This document shows, piece by piece, positions 1 to 12,090 of a DNA stretch of 64,000 nucleotides. This stretch comes from Micractinium sp. NFX-FRZ (taxonomy: Eukaryota; Chlorophyta; Trebouxiophyceae; Chlorellales; Chlorellaceae). The stretch spans positions 1 to 64,000 of the forward strand of contig JAPTJF010000167.1 in assembly GCA_029339195.1 (NCBI GenBank). Direction: 5' to 3'. The notes beneath the pieces are model-generated. The model did not search any database, was not told where the DNA came from, and worked only from the letters and a program-made list of their open reading frames with translations. The position numbers were made by a program, and so were the translations under genes. Within the stretch, counting starts at the first letter, position 1; every line of letters starts with the position of its first letter.

Positions 1-255
1 GGCAGCGGCGGTACGGGAGTACCGCCAGCAGCGCAGAGAACAGCAGTTACAGCGAGCTGTAACATATTGCGGTTACAGAGGCGGGGGGTGGAGCGGAGTA
101 GGGAGGCCAGTTGAACAGCACCCGCTGCCTGTGCAAGTGCCTGCACACACACCGGCTGTCGCCCCGCTTGCCCCTGCCCAATACCGTCACCTCCACTCCA
201 ACCAACCCACCCACCCGTGCTGCCCCCCCACCGTGCCTGCGCCCTCCCCGTGCAG

Positions 256-2673
256 GGTGTACCTGGTGCCCCCCTCTGTGTGCGGTTTTGTGGGCCTCGG
301 CTATGTGGGCTGTGACGGCTCCTACGACTGCCGCTCCTGGATTGGCGGCGACTTTTGGAATGCGACCGCCGCCATCGCGCACGAGATGGGGCACAACATG
401 TGAGGGCGCGGGGCCGCCGCTTGCTGGTTGTGAGCTCCCCCCCTAGATCTTGGGCGCACGTCATTCAAGGTGCAAGCCCGCTTGCGCAGGCCTCCGTCTT
501 CTTGCGGATGAACAGGGAGGCAGAGCTGGGTGACATCTCTGCTGCAAGGCAGCAGCCAGCTGGGGTGCAACGGGGCCTGGGGCTGTCCCAAAAGCGGCGG
601 AAGCCCCCGGCCGATGCTCGCGCATGCTGCCCTACGCCGGCCTCATGATTACTTGGCCGCCGCGCTGCTGCAGGTTCCTGGCTCACGCGGGGCGCGTCAA
701 CGCTGCGGGCGTGTTTGACGAGTGAGTGGGGCTGCAATCTGCAGCTCTTGCCTGCACCCGCCCGCCCGCTCGCCGCCGCCGCTGAAGTGGCCGGCACCTT
801 GTGAGACCCACGCTGCGCCCAGTCGTACCCACGTCATCCACTCACCTTGCGGTGCACCCTTCTCTCCTTTGCACCGTGTCCTGCAGGTGTGAGTCCTTCG
901 TTGGCTGGGCCGCCGGCCGGTCTGCCTTGCCTGCCTACCTGGGCGGCCATCTGGCGCCGGCAGCTGCGCCTTGCATTTGCCGCCACGCCTTGCTGCCGCC
1001 GGCTTGTGTGCCGAGCGCGCATCTTGGGAGGGACATGCAGGAGAGAAAGCGAGAGAGAGAGAGAGACAGTGCCCAGCGACGACAGGCGGCTTGTGCTGCG
1101 CCAGCCGCCCTGCACTCCCCTGCTGACAGTCCACCGGCTGCCTGCCCACCCTGCCCTTGAGCCCGCCTTGCCCGCATGCCTGCCTGCCTGCCCGCCTCAC
1201 TTCCTTCACCCTGCACGCCTCCCTGCCCGCCTGCCCGCCCGCCTGCGCAGATGCGGACATCAGCTGCACAATGGGATACTGCTGCCTCGACCGCTGCCCC
1301 AACGCGCCGCACGCGTGGCAGCTGGGCTGGATCAAGGCGCAGCAGTTTGACGAGACCAACCTGGTGCCCGGGCAGACGCAGCCGGCCCTGCTGGCCAGCC
1401 AGGCGCTCAAGGATGAGAGCGCGGTGCGCATTGAGACACGCTGGGTGGCGGGGTCGGTGCCCCTGTTTGTGGGCTACCGGACCAAGGCCAACCAAGACAT
1501 CAACGTGAGATGGCCTGCCTGCCTGGCAGGCAAAGGGGTGCTGCCAGCCTGCCTGCCTGCCCCCGCACACTGTGCCTTGCATACGCGCGTGCTCCTGGGT
1601 GGGTGCGTGCGCCCGCCTGCTCGCGAGAGGCGCCAAGTGCGGCATGGGGAGTGAAGGCACGTAAAGGGGCTTGGGCGCTCTGCCTGCCGCCTGCCCGCCC
1701 GGCCTGCCTGCCTGCAGCTTGCCTGCAGCTTGCTTGCTGCTTTCCTGCCTGCCTGCCGCCTGCCCGCACGGCCTGCCTGCCTGCAGTTTGCCTGCCTGGC
1801 CTGCCTGCCTGGCTCGCCTGCCTGCTTGTAGCCTCCCTGGCTGCTTGCAACGTTTGTGGCGGCAGCATGCCTGCCACTTATGTCGCCTGGACTGCCCGTG
1901 CAGCGCTCCCCCAAACCATGCACCTTCCACCCCACCCACACATGCCACCCTCCCCACGCCTTGTGCCACAGCTGGGGCTGGCAACGCTGGTGACACCCAC
2001 CCAAACATGGCACCCTGCCCACCTATGCCTTATCCTCCCACCTCCCGCCCCACCCATTCCTTGCTGTGCAGCTCGGATTGGACTATGCAGGCAAGGTGCA
2101 CATCTATGCATTCAATGCTTCCGGACCGCTCGACCCCCAGCTGTCCACCTACAAGGCGGGCCTGTCACGTGAGCACGCCCGCACTACATTGTATTGCACT
2201 GTATTGCCCCAACCCTGCGATCCTCCCGCACGCTGCCCCCCTGCCTGTGCCCGCGTCGCCTCTCGACTCGACCCGAACGCAGGCTGCTTCCCCCCGTCGC
2301 CGCGCCGCCGCTGTCGCCTGTCCCATGCACGCTCGATTGGTCATCCCTTCCTCCGCCCGCAGCCCAACTCCTGTCGCCTCGCGCCTGCGCCCCCCGACCC
2401 TGCCCCGGCCCCTGCCACTTGCCCCTGCCCGCTGCAGGAGGCCAGGCGTGGGAGGACCCAGCCTCGGGCGTGGTGGTCCGCTTCAAGGTGATCACGCCGC
2501 AGGGAGCAGCCATCACGGTGTGCCGCAAGGGCGGCAAGGAGACGGCGGCATCCTGCGCGGCCCGCAAGGACAACGACTGCAACGGTCTGGCGGGCAAGGA
2601 CACGGACAAGCTGGTGCCCAAGGGCACAGCAGACCCAGCGTGCAAGAACATCAGGGCTGTGCGTGGGCTCTGA
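256..2673 (+). CDS. Gametolysin-like metalloprotease, peptidase family M11 (5' partial)
   Basis: Zinc metalloprotease of the family that includes Chlamydomonas gametolysin, a secreted cell-wall lytic enzyme. Exons placed: 256-399, 674-721, 1264-1504, 2072-2168, 2438-2673; phases agree and the last exon ends at TGA 2671-2673. The first exon carries HEMGHN, and splicing to the second gives HEMGHNMFLAH, which fits the zinc signature HExxHxxxxxH. Exon 3 follows with CTMGYCC (Met-turn-like) and NAPHAWQLGW, both typical of M11. The N-terminal signal and prodomain lie left of the window. The start of exon 3 is uncertain: 1264 keeps the reading phase, whereas 1251 gives DADISCTMGY but would need an unseen small exon. 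Introns contain (TGCC)n tracts. The family is clear; the substrate is inferred. Confidence 0.82.
1170..1850. repeat. (TGCC/GCCT)n microsatellite tracts in M11 introns
   Basis: Two tracts of GCCT/TGCC tetranucleotides, about 1172-1250 and 1680-1830, flank exon 1264-1504. They read as long Cys/Leu/Pro- or Arg/Gln/Ala-rich open frames in several phases, but these are artefacts of the repeat. The same tetranucleotide recurs at 12500-12610, 22500-22600 and 60186-60240, always inside introns. Confidence 0.85.
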
Positions 2674-4530
2674 AGAGCCCCCTGCCGGCTGCCCAAGCTC
2701 CCGGTTGCGCCTGTGCGGTGATGTGCATGGCTGCCCAAGTTGGTGGGGTGGGCTTACAAACACGCTGCTGGGCGCAGCCCCGCCCTGCTCTTGCCTGCCG
2801 TTGCACCACCAGCACTGCTTTGCTGGGCCGTTACCCCTCTCGGTTTTTCCGCCACCCTCTCTTCCCCTCAATCCTTTGCACTGCCAACGTGTCCCCTCAA
2901 CCCCGTCGGCCCCTGCCACCCAGGCCACACACACGCGCACTTCTTTCCCCACCCCGCACTGCACCGCCCAAGATTTTATCTTCCCGCCCACCAGATCTGC
3001 TGTCTTTTGTCACCCACCACGGGTTGTGGCACAGGCTGGAACCAATCCCAACCTAGCGCGGACGTCCGCATGGATCATCGTCCTTACTCCATCCTTCACG
3101 TCATGCCTGCCATGTCAGCCGCACCCACCGACCCTTTTCCCTGCGCCCACATGTCCCTCACACACACCCGCTCTCTCCCTGCCTGCACGCCTACCAAATC
3201 TCCCGTCAACTCAGCAAGGCACAGCAGAACCCTCGGTCCGCTTCTTTTAAATAATGGCTGTCCTTGTCCTTGCTTGGGCTCCCTTCATCATCATAGCAAT
3301 CAAGCCCCCATCATGCGCCACTCAGCGCTGGCCTCACGCGGCTTGGGTGCACCCAGCCCCCTTATCCCTGCTCACCTCTCCCCTTGCACTTGCACGTGCA
3401 TCGAGTGCTCTCTAAGATACGCTGTAAGCCTCCCTTTCTCCCGCAGGCAGGCGGGCAGGAGCGGCCATGCAGTGTACAGCGCTGGTGGCATTCAGGGCAT
3501 GTGTGGCAGCTTGACGGTCCTGCCGCTGGCGCTCGGTACACGTGCGAGGGTTGCATGCACACCTGTGTGCTGCGCAAGTGGATGTCGGCCTATCAAGCTG
3601 TCTGATCACTTTCACAGCCAGCAATGTGTGTCTAATAACTTTGGGTAATCAAATAATGCCTGCCAACCACTCCAGCTACTTGGAGCCACTGCCACGCTGC
3701 GCTGGGCGGGCGAGCTGGTGCCGGCGACCTCGAGGTGCACCTACTAGGCACCTAGCAGGTGTGTGTGGCTCACGTGGTGAGGAAGTTGGTTCCACAATTT
3801 GTGCCCCTCACGTGCCACTCGCTCTGTACTGTTTGCAAATATGGCGCTACCTCGCGCAGCGACAGCATTTTTGTGTGGCGTGGCGCTGTGGTGCACCGGC
3901 GTGCGGGCTGAGCAGCCGGAGGTCGCTGTCACCAAGGCCTTTTCCCCCTTCTGCATGTGAGTTGTGAGCGCGATTATGCAAACAAATGCACCGGCGGACA
4001 CACGCAGCGCGCGCGGCCTCCCGCTGCCCCAGGCCTCTCCTCCCTCTGCCTGCCGACTCACGCAGCTCATCGGTTTGTGCATTCTTGGCAATGCTGCGGG
4101 GCACGGAGAATCACGTTGCGCGTGGCACTCGGCTCAGATACCTGTGCAGCGAGCAATGTGTGGTTGTGGCCGTTGTGGCCGTCCGACGCAGAAACACTGG
4201 AGGGCATCGAGCAGCATCGGGCAGCGCCTCAGGGCTGCAGCCGCACTGGCTGCAATGCCTGCCGCTCAGTGGCGGCGCGGCAGTGCCAGGCAGCGGCCAC
4301 CAATGCTGCGGCAGCTGCAGGCCCAGGGATACCTACCCTTCTTGTCTCATGCAGCTCGCAACCTCCAGTGCCTGCATAATGTACCCTCACTCACTGTCCA
4401 CGCAGCTCGGGGCATGCAGAAGCAAGGGCCTCTGTGGGCGCTTCTGCCAAGCTCAGCACCCACCTGCCCCCTTCCATTGCGTCAATCGATCAGCGTACTT
4501 GATGGGTTGATTCCCCCCTTCCCTCCCCAG
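2674..4530. other. M11 3' flank and unresolved 5' region of the next gene
   Basis: The stretch holds the 3' untranslated region of the protease, with a TGTAA word at 3423-3427, and then an unresolved region. Since the first certain exon of the next gene (4531) starts in phase 2, at least one upstream exon must lie here. An open frame around 4130-4310 has a C-x-A-C...C pattern resembling the 4531 exon and is a candidate, but I could not find a phase-compatible donor for it. Confidence 0.5.
3423..3427 (+). terminator. Candidate TGTAA polyadenylation signal (M11)
   Basis: TGTAA is the usual chlorophyte poly(A) word. This is the first one found behind the protease stop codon, about 750 nt downstream, so assignment to that gene is tentative. 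Confidence 0.35.
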
Positions 4531-7500
4531 GTGGAGCGGCCTCATCTACGCTCCTTACCAGCCCAGATCGAACCTGGACATCGTCAACCAGTCAATCCCA
4601 AACGACTGCCACGACCCCGCGCTCACCCCCTGGCTTCGCACCCGCTGCCACGCGTGCGCCAGCCGTCGCACGCGAGGTGGCTGCCTCGCCCTCGTCGCCG
4701 AGACATGGAACGACGGCGTGGGTGAGGCGGGCTGGGTGCTGTAGCAGGGGAGTTGCACACGCCTCGCCACGGCAGCGCCGCCGCAGCTGCTGCAAGGACA
4801 ACACTGCTGGTCACTCATGGCGGCCTGCCTGCACCAGCGTGGGCCCTTGCCAAGGCAGCACCCATTGGACAACCACGCCCAGGACTGGCCCACATTACCC
4901 CTGCCGCCCGCGCCCGCCCACCGCCTGCAGACGTGCAGAGCTGCACCTGGGTGGACAGGAGTGTGCTGGGGGAGACGACTCGGGAGTGAGTGGCAGCCTG
5001 CAGTTCCTCCAAGTGGGCATCATCACAACCTGTCGCACAACCAGCACGGTCTGCAGAGAGCGAGGCGAGGGTTTGAGCCCCGGTGGGGGCGGAGGGCAGC
5101 TGGCACCCCTGCAGCTGCGGCTGCTTGCTGATCTGGCGTGCTGCGCGTGCGCACGCTTCTTGCCTTGCAGGCTGAATTTTACGCTGGGCCTGAACCAGCC
5201 ATTTATGTTTGCCTCTAAAGTCGGTGCGCGGGGGCGGGGCCGGGCGGGGCGGGGCGGGGCCGGGCGGGGCGGGGCGGCTGGCGAGCATGCTGCAACGTGC
5301 ACAGCGGGAGCTGTGCGCCTCCTCATCTGCCTGCCGCTTGGCTGCAGCACCCCGGGTGCTCTCTTCCCCGCGCCGCATGCCCCCCTGCCCTCCGCAGCGC
5401 CTCCCCTGCACGCCCTGCCCTGCCCTGCCATGGTGCCCTCTTGCCCGCCACGCTGCCGCCCCGAGCCTCTGCCCCGCCCTGCCCCGCAGACCCCACGGTG
5501 TGCAGCGTGAGCCGGGAATATGAAGTGGATTTTGGGGAGACCTACACAGCTGCTTACTTCACGGTGAGGGGGGCACGCCCGGGGGGTTGATGACGCCCAG
5601 CTGGTGGGGCGCTGGGTCGGGGAACCGGGTACGGGGTGCAGGGGCAAGCGGCAGCAGGCCAGGGCAGTGTGCGCACAGGCTGCAGTGCTTGCCTGCAGCG
5701 TGCTGGCAGGGCCTCTGGGCCGGGGCGCAGTGCCGTTGCTTGGCAGGGGCAAGGCAGCACGGCATGGGCGGCTGCCACAGCGCGGCTCTTCGAATGCGTA
5801 GTGTGGTGTGATGGCTTTGCCCTTCCGAATGCAGCACCCAGAGCGCACGGCGTGTGCCCGCTTTGTGGCCAGAGCCGTGCAATGTGCCGTCACCACGGGA
5901 AGGTGGCCCCGCCTGCGCCGCAGGTGTATGGCAACGGCCACGGCAAGGATGGCGAGACGATGCCGCGGGGGCAGCGCCCCGACGTGAGCTGCTTCATTCG
6001 TGCCCCCCAGACCAAGTGCACCCTGCGCTTCTTCAACACGCCCGAAACCCAGTTTGCGGTCAGCAGCCGAGACGTGTGGACAAATGTGGGTGACGGTGGC
6101 TGTGCGGGGGGCGGGTGGGCGGGCTCGGGGGGCATCTGGACGTCCATTGGAGGGGCGAAGAGAAGGGGGCAATTCCGCCCAGGGCGATTTTGCAGGGCAG
6201 GGATGGGGCTGGGGCTGAGCACGACGAGCCCGTGGCGCGGCGGCTGAGCATGGCCGGCAACAGGAGGGCCGCTGGCACACTCCCGAGCTGCCTTGCTCCT
6301 TGCCCTGCTGCTCCACGCCAATCCGTGCGTGCAGGACATGGAGACTGTGCGGCGGCTGAACACGACAGGCAACGAGGAGTGCCTGGTGACTCCAGAGAGG
6401 CGGTGCATCGGTGCCGCCCGCCCCTTCCGCTACCGCATCAAACTCACTTGTGAGCCGCTGAGCTTGAAGAAAGGCAGGACAGGAGGCACTGGCAGTGTTG
6501 GCTTGCGGTCGGGGCCGGGCAATGGCGTCATTGTGGGGCAACCCGTGTCACGAAGCAGTTCCCCAGCCGTCTGCAGCTGCCTGCAGGGGGCCAGCAGGCG
6601 CCAGCATGTATCAGGCACCCGGCGTGCCATGCACAGCACATGTGTGCCTCTCCCCTCACTGCCGCCTTCTTCCTCCCTGCTCAGCACCGCTCCCATCTGC
6701 CCCATCTGCAGCGCCCCCCCTGCAAGCCGCGGCAGAACCCGCGCCCCGCCGCCTCCTGCTGTGGCACCCGCTTTGCACACCTTCGTCTGCCACTCAACCT
6801 TCACCCCACTCCACCCTCTGCAGCGCACCCCTGCAAGCCCCGGGAGAAGCCGCGCCGCACCGTCTCCTGCAGCGGCACCTTCCCCATGGCCCAGCCCGGC
6901 TACCTCCTCTACCCCGCAGCCATGCCGCTCAACTACCGCTCAGCCGGGTTCTTCCTGCAAGGTGGGTCGGCCAAGCAGCACCCAAGGGCTCTGCGTTGTG
7001 GTGCACGGGGACAGGTTGGCAGGTGGGCGCGGGCGGGCGGGCAGGCGGGCGGTGCCACTGGGAGGGCGTAGTGCCGACAGGGCTTCAAGCACAGCTGCAA
7101 CTCGGGCCCCGCCCACCCCCTCCATTCCTGCTCCTTTGCCCCGCTCTTCTGCTATTTGGTTTTCACACCCTAAACCCCAAGCCCTAAAATAACCTGCGCC
7201 CCCCACCTCCCACACACAACTGCCCCCTGCCATGCAGGCCTGTCGCGAGTGGTGTGGAGTGTGCGGCAGAAGTTCCAGCTGCTGGTGATGGTGGCCCCCG
7301 CTGACGTGGCGCTCAACATCTGCCCGCCGGGCACGCAGTGTGGGTGCCGCCAGCTGTGCATCCAGGGGGCTTTTGACTGCAACCACCAGGTTTGTTTCTG
7401 CCTCTGAAAACCATGGGACAGTGCAATAAAGTGCCGCTGCAGCCCAGCTGGGCCATTACAAAGTGCCCAAGTCCTTGACCCCCGGTGCATGCAGTCTGCG

Positions 7501-8765
7501 ACTACCGCCTTGCCTGGCTGTACGCTAACAATGCCAGCAAGTGTGAGTGGAAGGCGGGCGTCCCTGGAGTTTGTGGGCTGTGGCAGTGAGTGGCAGGGGG
7601 GCGTCCGGCAGCCGGCCGGCAGCAAGCGGCGCTGCAGCGCCAGGCCCGGCAAGGCTTCTGCGCCTAGTGTAGCCGCTTGCTAGGCTAGTAGACTCGAGCA
7701 AGTCTGCCCCGTGCTGGGAGCCGCCTATCGCTGAACCTGTTGCTTCTCTGCTGGCCTCCTGCCCCTTGGTTGCAGGCTATTGGAAGGAGTGCAGCGGGGT
7801 GCTCAACAAGAGGCGGGACTCCAAGTGAGGGGCCGGGGAGGGAGCCGCGGGGGGCGAGCGAGGCAAGCCTGCTTTGGTGTGCACGTCTGGGCAGCCAGCT
7901 GCGCGCTGCGGTGCAGCGCTCACAGCACCGCCCTTGCGATGCTGCCGACAGCCCCGCCCTTGCGATGCTGCCGACAGCCCCGCCCTTGAGGCGCACCCAT
8001 CCCACCCACCCAGCCCCATCCGCACCTCTCGCCGATGCCGCAGTGACGTGCTGCTCATCGTGTACCCGCGCTTTGAGGCGATGGAGGAGGTGGACCCAAG
8101 GCTGACGCCCACACAGACGGTGGACGTCAACCTCACGGGTTGGTGGCGCCTGCCTGGTTCCAGACCAGTAATCACGTGACAGTTGTGCACAGCAGTACAG
8201 TGTACGCAACCATACACAGCAAGCGCTGGCCACAACACACGCTCCAGCTCCCAGGCGGTCTTGGCTGGGCTGGGCTGGGTGGTTAGATGCGGGTCCCTGG
8301 GGCAGCGTGGGATCCAGGGAGGGCTGTTCCAGGAGCGCTGCCACCTCGCCCCGCCCAACCCTGCTGCTGCGGCACTGCTCCGGCTGCAGGGTGGTACTGA
8401 GCACAGCGGGCGCGGTGGCCCCATTCCCTGCGGCATGAGGAGCGTGCCCCGCCCTCGCAGCCGGCCAACCGGCGCTGGCTTCTTTGAGGCACCGCGAACG
8501 CGGCTGCCCCACCGTCTCTGTGTCCTTCGCCTGTAGAGCACACATGAATAACTTCGAGTCCTTTGTGTCCCTTCAGGGCTGCCCTATCCCTTCGTTGCAC
8601 ATGCCGCACCTTCAATCCATGCAGCGCACCTCCAATCCATGCAGCGCAGCGCACCTTGGCTGAGCCAGGCAGCATGCGCCCCCGCACCCCGCCCACCTGT
8701 TTTGTTTTCTGTTTTTCTCTGTTTTTGTTTTTTCTCGCCCGCTCTCAGCTGCCCTTGCCTGGTAG
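4531..8765 (+). CDS. Cysteine-rich putative secreted glycoprotein, family unknown (5' end unresolved)
   Basis: I do not recognise this gene. Exons placed: 4531-4721, 4931-4985, 5171-5223, 5490-5563, 5924-6085, 6335-6449, 6824-6961, 7238-7393, 7495-7542, 7776-7824, 8044-8138, 8749-8765. All junction phases agree and give at least 383 residues ending NLTALAW. The last acceptor follows a very strong T-rich tract (8700-8745). The donor at 7394 (GTTTCT) is weak and chosen by phase. The protein is rich in cysteine, in patterns such as CHACASRRTRGGC and CGCRQLC, and has several N-glycosylation sequons (NQS, NFT, NTT, NAS, NLT), which suggests a secreted or wall protein. No membrane segment or catalytic motif is visible. 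It follows a secreted M11 protease on the same strand; a shared role is only a guess. Confidence 0.6.
5226..5281 (+). repeat. GGGGC-rich intronic tract
   Basis: A run of GGGGC and GGGCC units lies in the intron after exon 5171-5223. It contains many runs of three or more G on the coding strand and could form G-quadruplexes in DNA or pre-mRNA. Confidence 0.6.
6706..6768 (+). repeat. Intronic copy of the 5' edge of exon 6824-6961
   Basis: The stretch beginning CTGCAGCGCCCCCCCTGCAA matches the acceptor and first about 55 bases of the downstream exon at 6818-6876 with scattered substitutions. Both copies encode a CKPR...SC-GT pattern in the same frame, and the frame stays open between them. The downstream copy is taken as the real exon because it continues into conserved-looking sequence and a good donor. 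Confidence 0.7.
7165..7192 (+). repeat. Short telomere-like CCCTAAA words
   Basis: Two CCCTAAA-type heptamers separated by a few bases occur in an intron. The match to the plant/algal telomere unit is exact, but the tract is only two units long. Confidence 0.3.
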
Positions 8766-9396
8766 CGGGCTCCCCCCGGCAACATATTTGGCGAAGGGTT
8801 CGCCCCCCACACTGCTTTCGCACCACCTTTTGCCACACACCCCTCGCCCCCACTGTTCCCCAATCTCCCTGTGCCCCCATGTCACGCCGGTTGGGGCAGG
8901 TCACCCATCACATGCCTTGTGTCCTCTCATCCTCAAAAACCTTCACGCAAACATGCATATGCGCCTCTCTGACGCCTCACCCACCCATCACCCTGCCTAC
9001 GCCTTTGTGCTGCACCCGCCCCCCAGCCGATCATTTGGGCCCTCCTCAGTTCAATCCCCCCTGCCAACAGCTCTTCTGGTCAACTCATTTATGGCATCAC
9101 TCATCGGGTCCCACCCGCGCCACACCACCCCCTCTCCCCTTTCCTCTCCCCTTTCGATTTAAATGTAATACATACGTAATTCACAGTGCGGATGCCAGGC
9201 ACCGCAGCATGGATGTGCAGGAATACAGGGTCGCAGGGGGCGTGCTTTGGTGCAAGGGCCCCTTGCTTATTGATTGCACAGAGGCACCGTTGAGCCCCCA
9301 TGGTGTATGTGAGAGTGTGGCTTCACGAAAGCAGCCGCAGGTTGCAGCGGTTCGGCGCACGCTCTGGCGCTGCATTGGGCTGGCACAGTGCACACA
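8766..9396. other. Convergent 3' regions
   Basis: Between two convergent stop codons. It holds the 3' untranslated regions of the Cys-rich gene (+) and the DMT transporter (-). An open + frame crosses it but has no protein character. I see no gene here. Confidence 0.6.
9164..9168 (+). terminator. TGTAA polyadenylation signal
   Basis: TGTAA lies in a locally AT-rich stretch about 400 nt after the proposed TAG at 8763-8765, consistent with the end of the Cys-rich gene. Confidence 0.6.
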
Positions 9397-11565
9397 TCAC
9401 AGGCGCAGCGTGCTGTCTTGCGGGTTTGTGTGCGCTGCCAGCTTGCCGCCCGCCAAGCTGAGGCTGGCCACGGCGCCGGCGCCGGCGCTGGGTGCGGATC
9501 GCATGCGCCAGATGGTGAGCAGCAGGCCGCCGGCACAGATCAGCCCGGCGCCCAGCAGGGAGGAGGTTGCAGGGAGGTGTTTGAAGATCAGCGCATCGGC
9601 GACCACCGCCCACAGTATGGAGAGGTACGTCAAGCTGGCCGTCGCCGAGACAGGGACACGCTGCAGACCTGCAAGCAGCAGGCGGCAGCGGGGGGCAAAT
9701 GCGTGAGGCGGGCAGACGGTGTGCTAGCGGGTGTTTCTGTGATGGCTGGCCGGGGATGTGGGGTGGGCCCTTGCAGCACCCTGCCTGCTAGAAGGGCCCC
9801 GGTTTGTTTGTCTTTACTGCGAAGTTTTTACTGCGAAGTTTTTGCTGATTGTGACAATGTTATTTCCTCCACAGTGCCCGCGCCTGCGGAAGGCCCCGCA
9901 CCCACCTGCCGTCATGGTTGCCTGGTGGCACCAGCCCACCAGTCCCACCGCCGCCAGCAGCGCCCAGTGGGCCGGGGTGGAAGGTGCCACGAAGCTGCGC
10001 TGCGCCAGCATCACAGCGCCCGACCCCACCGCGCTGACAAAGCCCGCCGCGAGCACAATCACTCCCGTGACCGAGCGCGAGGTGCTGCCAATGCCCAGGC
10101 TGCGAACCGTGATCTTGGCGCCAGCCGCCGACACCGCGTGCGCAAGCGCCGCCGCCACCCCCGCCTTGCTGGGCCCACCGCCTGGCGTGTCGTCGCTGCC
10201 GGCACCCACGGGCCCCCTGCCCGGCAGCAGCGCGCTGAAGGAGGCTGGGTGGGCAACCAGCAGCGCGCCGGTGGCAGCCAGTGCAAGCGCGGCGAGCACG
10301 CCGCGGGGCGGGCGCTCTTGGAGCAGCAGGGGGGAGAGGGCGGCCACCAGCAGGGGCGCCAGGAAGGCGAGGGCCACGGCATCAGAGAGGGGCAGCAGGC
10401 GGACTGCGATGTACATGAAGGCAACCTGGACACACAGCGGGGGTGGGGAGGCAGGGGTGCTTGTTCACGCGGCCGCGATGAGGGCAGCGGCAGCGGCTGT
10501 GCTGCTTTGCATGCCGCGCAGGGGCGGCAAGGGCGGGCGGCCACGGATGTGCAAGCCAGCGGCACTGGTTGGGACCAGTCTAGGCATGACGATTGCTTGT
10601 GCCCAGCGCGCCGGGCGCTGGTGCCAGTGGTATATGTGCCCTGCCAGGGCAGCGCTCCAGCCATGGCGTGCCCACAGTATGCTGCTGTACCAAGGCAGCA
10701 TTGCCTCACCGACATGAAGCCCAGGCAGCCGCGGATGCAGAGCATGTCGTGCCTGCAGGCGCCCCGCGGCATGAGCAGGAGGAGCGGTTGTGGTTCAGAA
10801 TGCGAAGCCGTTGTCACGCACATATCAACCACCAGATCATGCTGCCCATGCACACATGCTCCAGGCCAGGCAGAAGCAGCAGGACTGGGGAGCCGGGTGC
10901 AGCGGCATGGCGCGCCACGCACCTCTCGGCAATCAGCTTGCGCGCGGCGGCGTGGCGCAGGGTGGGCACGCTGCACAGGATGAGCACGCAGGAGCGCACG
11001 AAGACGAGCTGCATGGCCGGCATGCCGCCCGCGCCTGCAGCAGGGGAGGCAAGGGGAACAAAGGAAGGCAGCATGCGTTGTCAGGGCCAGAGGCCGCTTA
11101 CAGGTGCGGCGGCTCCCTCCCTGTGTCTGGGCGGCCGCCCTTGGCTGGCGGTGCGCATGCAGAGGGAGGCCTTGAATAGGCTCTTTAATTGCACCGGACA
11201 TATCATCTCACCTCCCAGCAGCTTGACAATGATGGAGGTGGATGCGCCAAAGAGGGTGGAGACGGTGTAGAGCAGCAGGCCGGAGAGCACGGTGTGGTCG
11301 GCCAGCGCACCCTTCCCCTCGTCGCCCTCGTCAGCACCATGCAAGCCACCGTGGTCTGACTCCGCCTGAAACTAGCGGGCGAGGTAAGCGGGGTCTGGTG
11401 CATTCGTTGATGCAATGCACAAGGGCGGAGGCAGCAGGGGGATGGGCGGCCAGGCAGCGGCGGCGGCAGCGGCGGCGGCAGCGGCAAAAGTTGCGTTTTG
11501 CAGGGCGCTGCTGCGGCCATTCCCTCTGTGTTCACCTGAGATGCGGCGTGGCGCCGTGCACGCAT
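9397..11565 (-). CDS. DMT/EamA-family membrane transporter (SLC35G-like)
   Basis: Integral membrane transporter of the drug/metabolite superfamily, 376 residues. Exons, in transcript order: 11565-11536, 11365-11212, 11034-10923, 10752-10710, 10425-9906, 9668-9397 (TGA); every junction phase closes. The short first exon encodes MRARRHAASQ. Ten hydrophobic segments are visible, two EamA units of five, starting around VLSGLLLYTVSTLFGAS and ending GLICAGGLLLTIW. The pattern RGCLGFMSVAFMYIAVRLLPLSDA, split between a 43-nt exon and the next exon, matches the third/fourth helix signature of EamA proteins. Substrate cannot be read from sequence; family members move nucleotide sugars, amino acids or metabolites. 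An alternative upstream start is unlikely because the ATG exon splices in phase. Confidence 0.85.
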
Positions 11566-12090
11566 GGAGAAGGCCGCAAGCGGTGTTGGAGTGTTCTGCT
11601 GCTAGTCTGCCGCTTCCTTCTCTTCCTTCTCCCGTTCTTACTGGCGATGCTCCTTATGCTGGGATGTCTATAATGTCGACCTCGAAACATAAAAATTACT
11701 GCTGGCACTGCCAGCAAACACGGTAGTACAAACTACCTGACACAGGTTCCGTGCTCCGGTGGCCACTGCGCTGGACAGTGCAGCATGAATGCGCCCGCAG
11801 GCCGCTTCAGCAACAGTATGGACGGTTCTGGGGAGCCGGATGGTTTTGGGGGCCCAAAGGTACTGCTGGTGCCAGCACCACCTTCCGCCGCCCCCAGCGC
11901 CGCTCCTCCCCAAATGGGATACATCCACCTAGCCCTGACATGAACACACCTGCGCACCCCTCAAGCACCAATCTCCTCCTCAGCGACACAATATATGAGA
12001 CCCCACACAGTTGCCGTGATCAGCGTAGCAGCATACAGCCAATGCAGTCAAGTGCATATAGAAGGCCGCTCAGGTCACGCAAGCCGGCTG
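11566..12090. other. DMT promoter / glycosylasparaginase 3' flank
   Basis: A 525-bp spacer between two tandem minus-strand genes. It holds the 5' region of the transporter and the 3' region of the glycosylasparaginase gene. No open frame with protein character and no clear TGTAA word on the minus strand. Confidence 0.6.

Noticed and set aside
1474..2022. Minus-strand open frames of Arg-Gln-Ala-Gly repeats
   Set aside because: They come from translation of the (TGCC)n microsatellite.
4895..6541. A 548-codon minus-strand open frame across the Cys-rich gene
   Set aside because: It crosses several well-supported plus-strand exons and introns and has no protein character.
7165..7192. Interstitial telomere
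   Set aside because: Only two CCCTAAA words, not tandem. Chance or a minor relic.
8577..9706. A long plus-strand open frame after the exon at 8044-8138
   Set aside because: The translation is Pro/Cys/His-rich, crosses a TGTAA signal and runs into the antisense transporter exon. A tiny last exon at 8749-8765 behind a strong polypyrimidine tract fits better.
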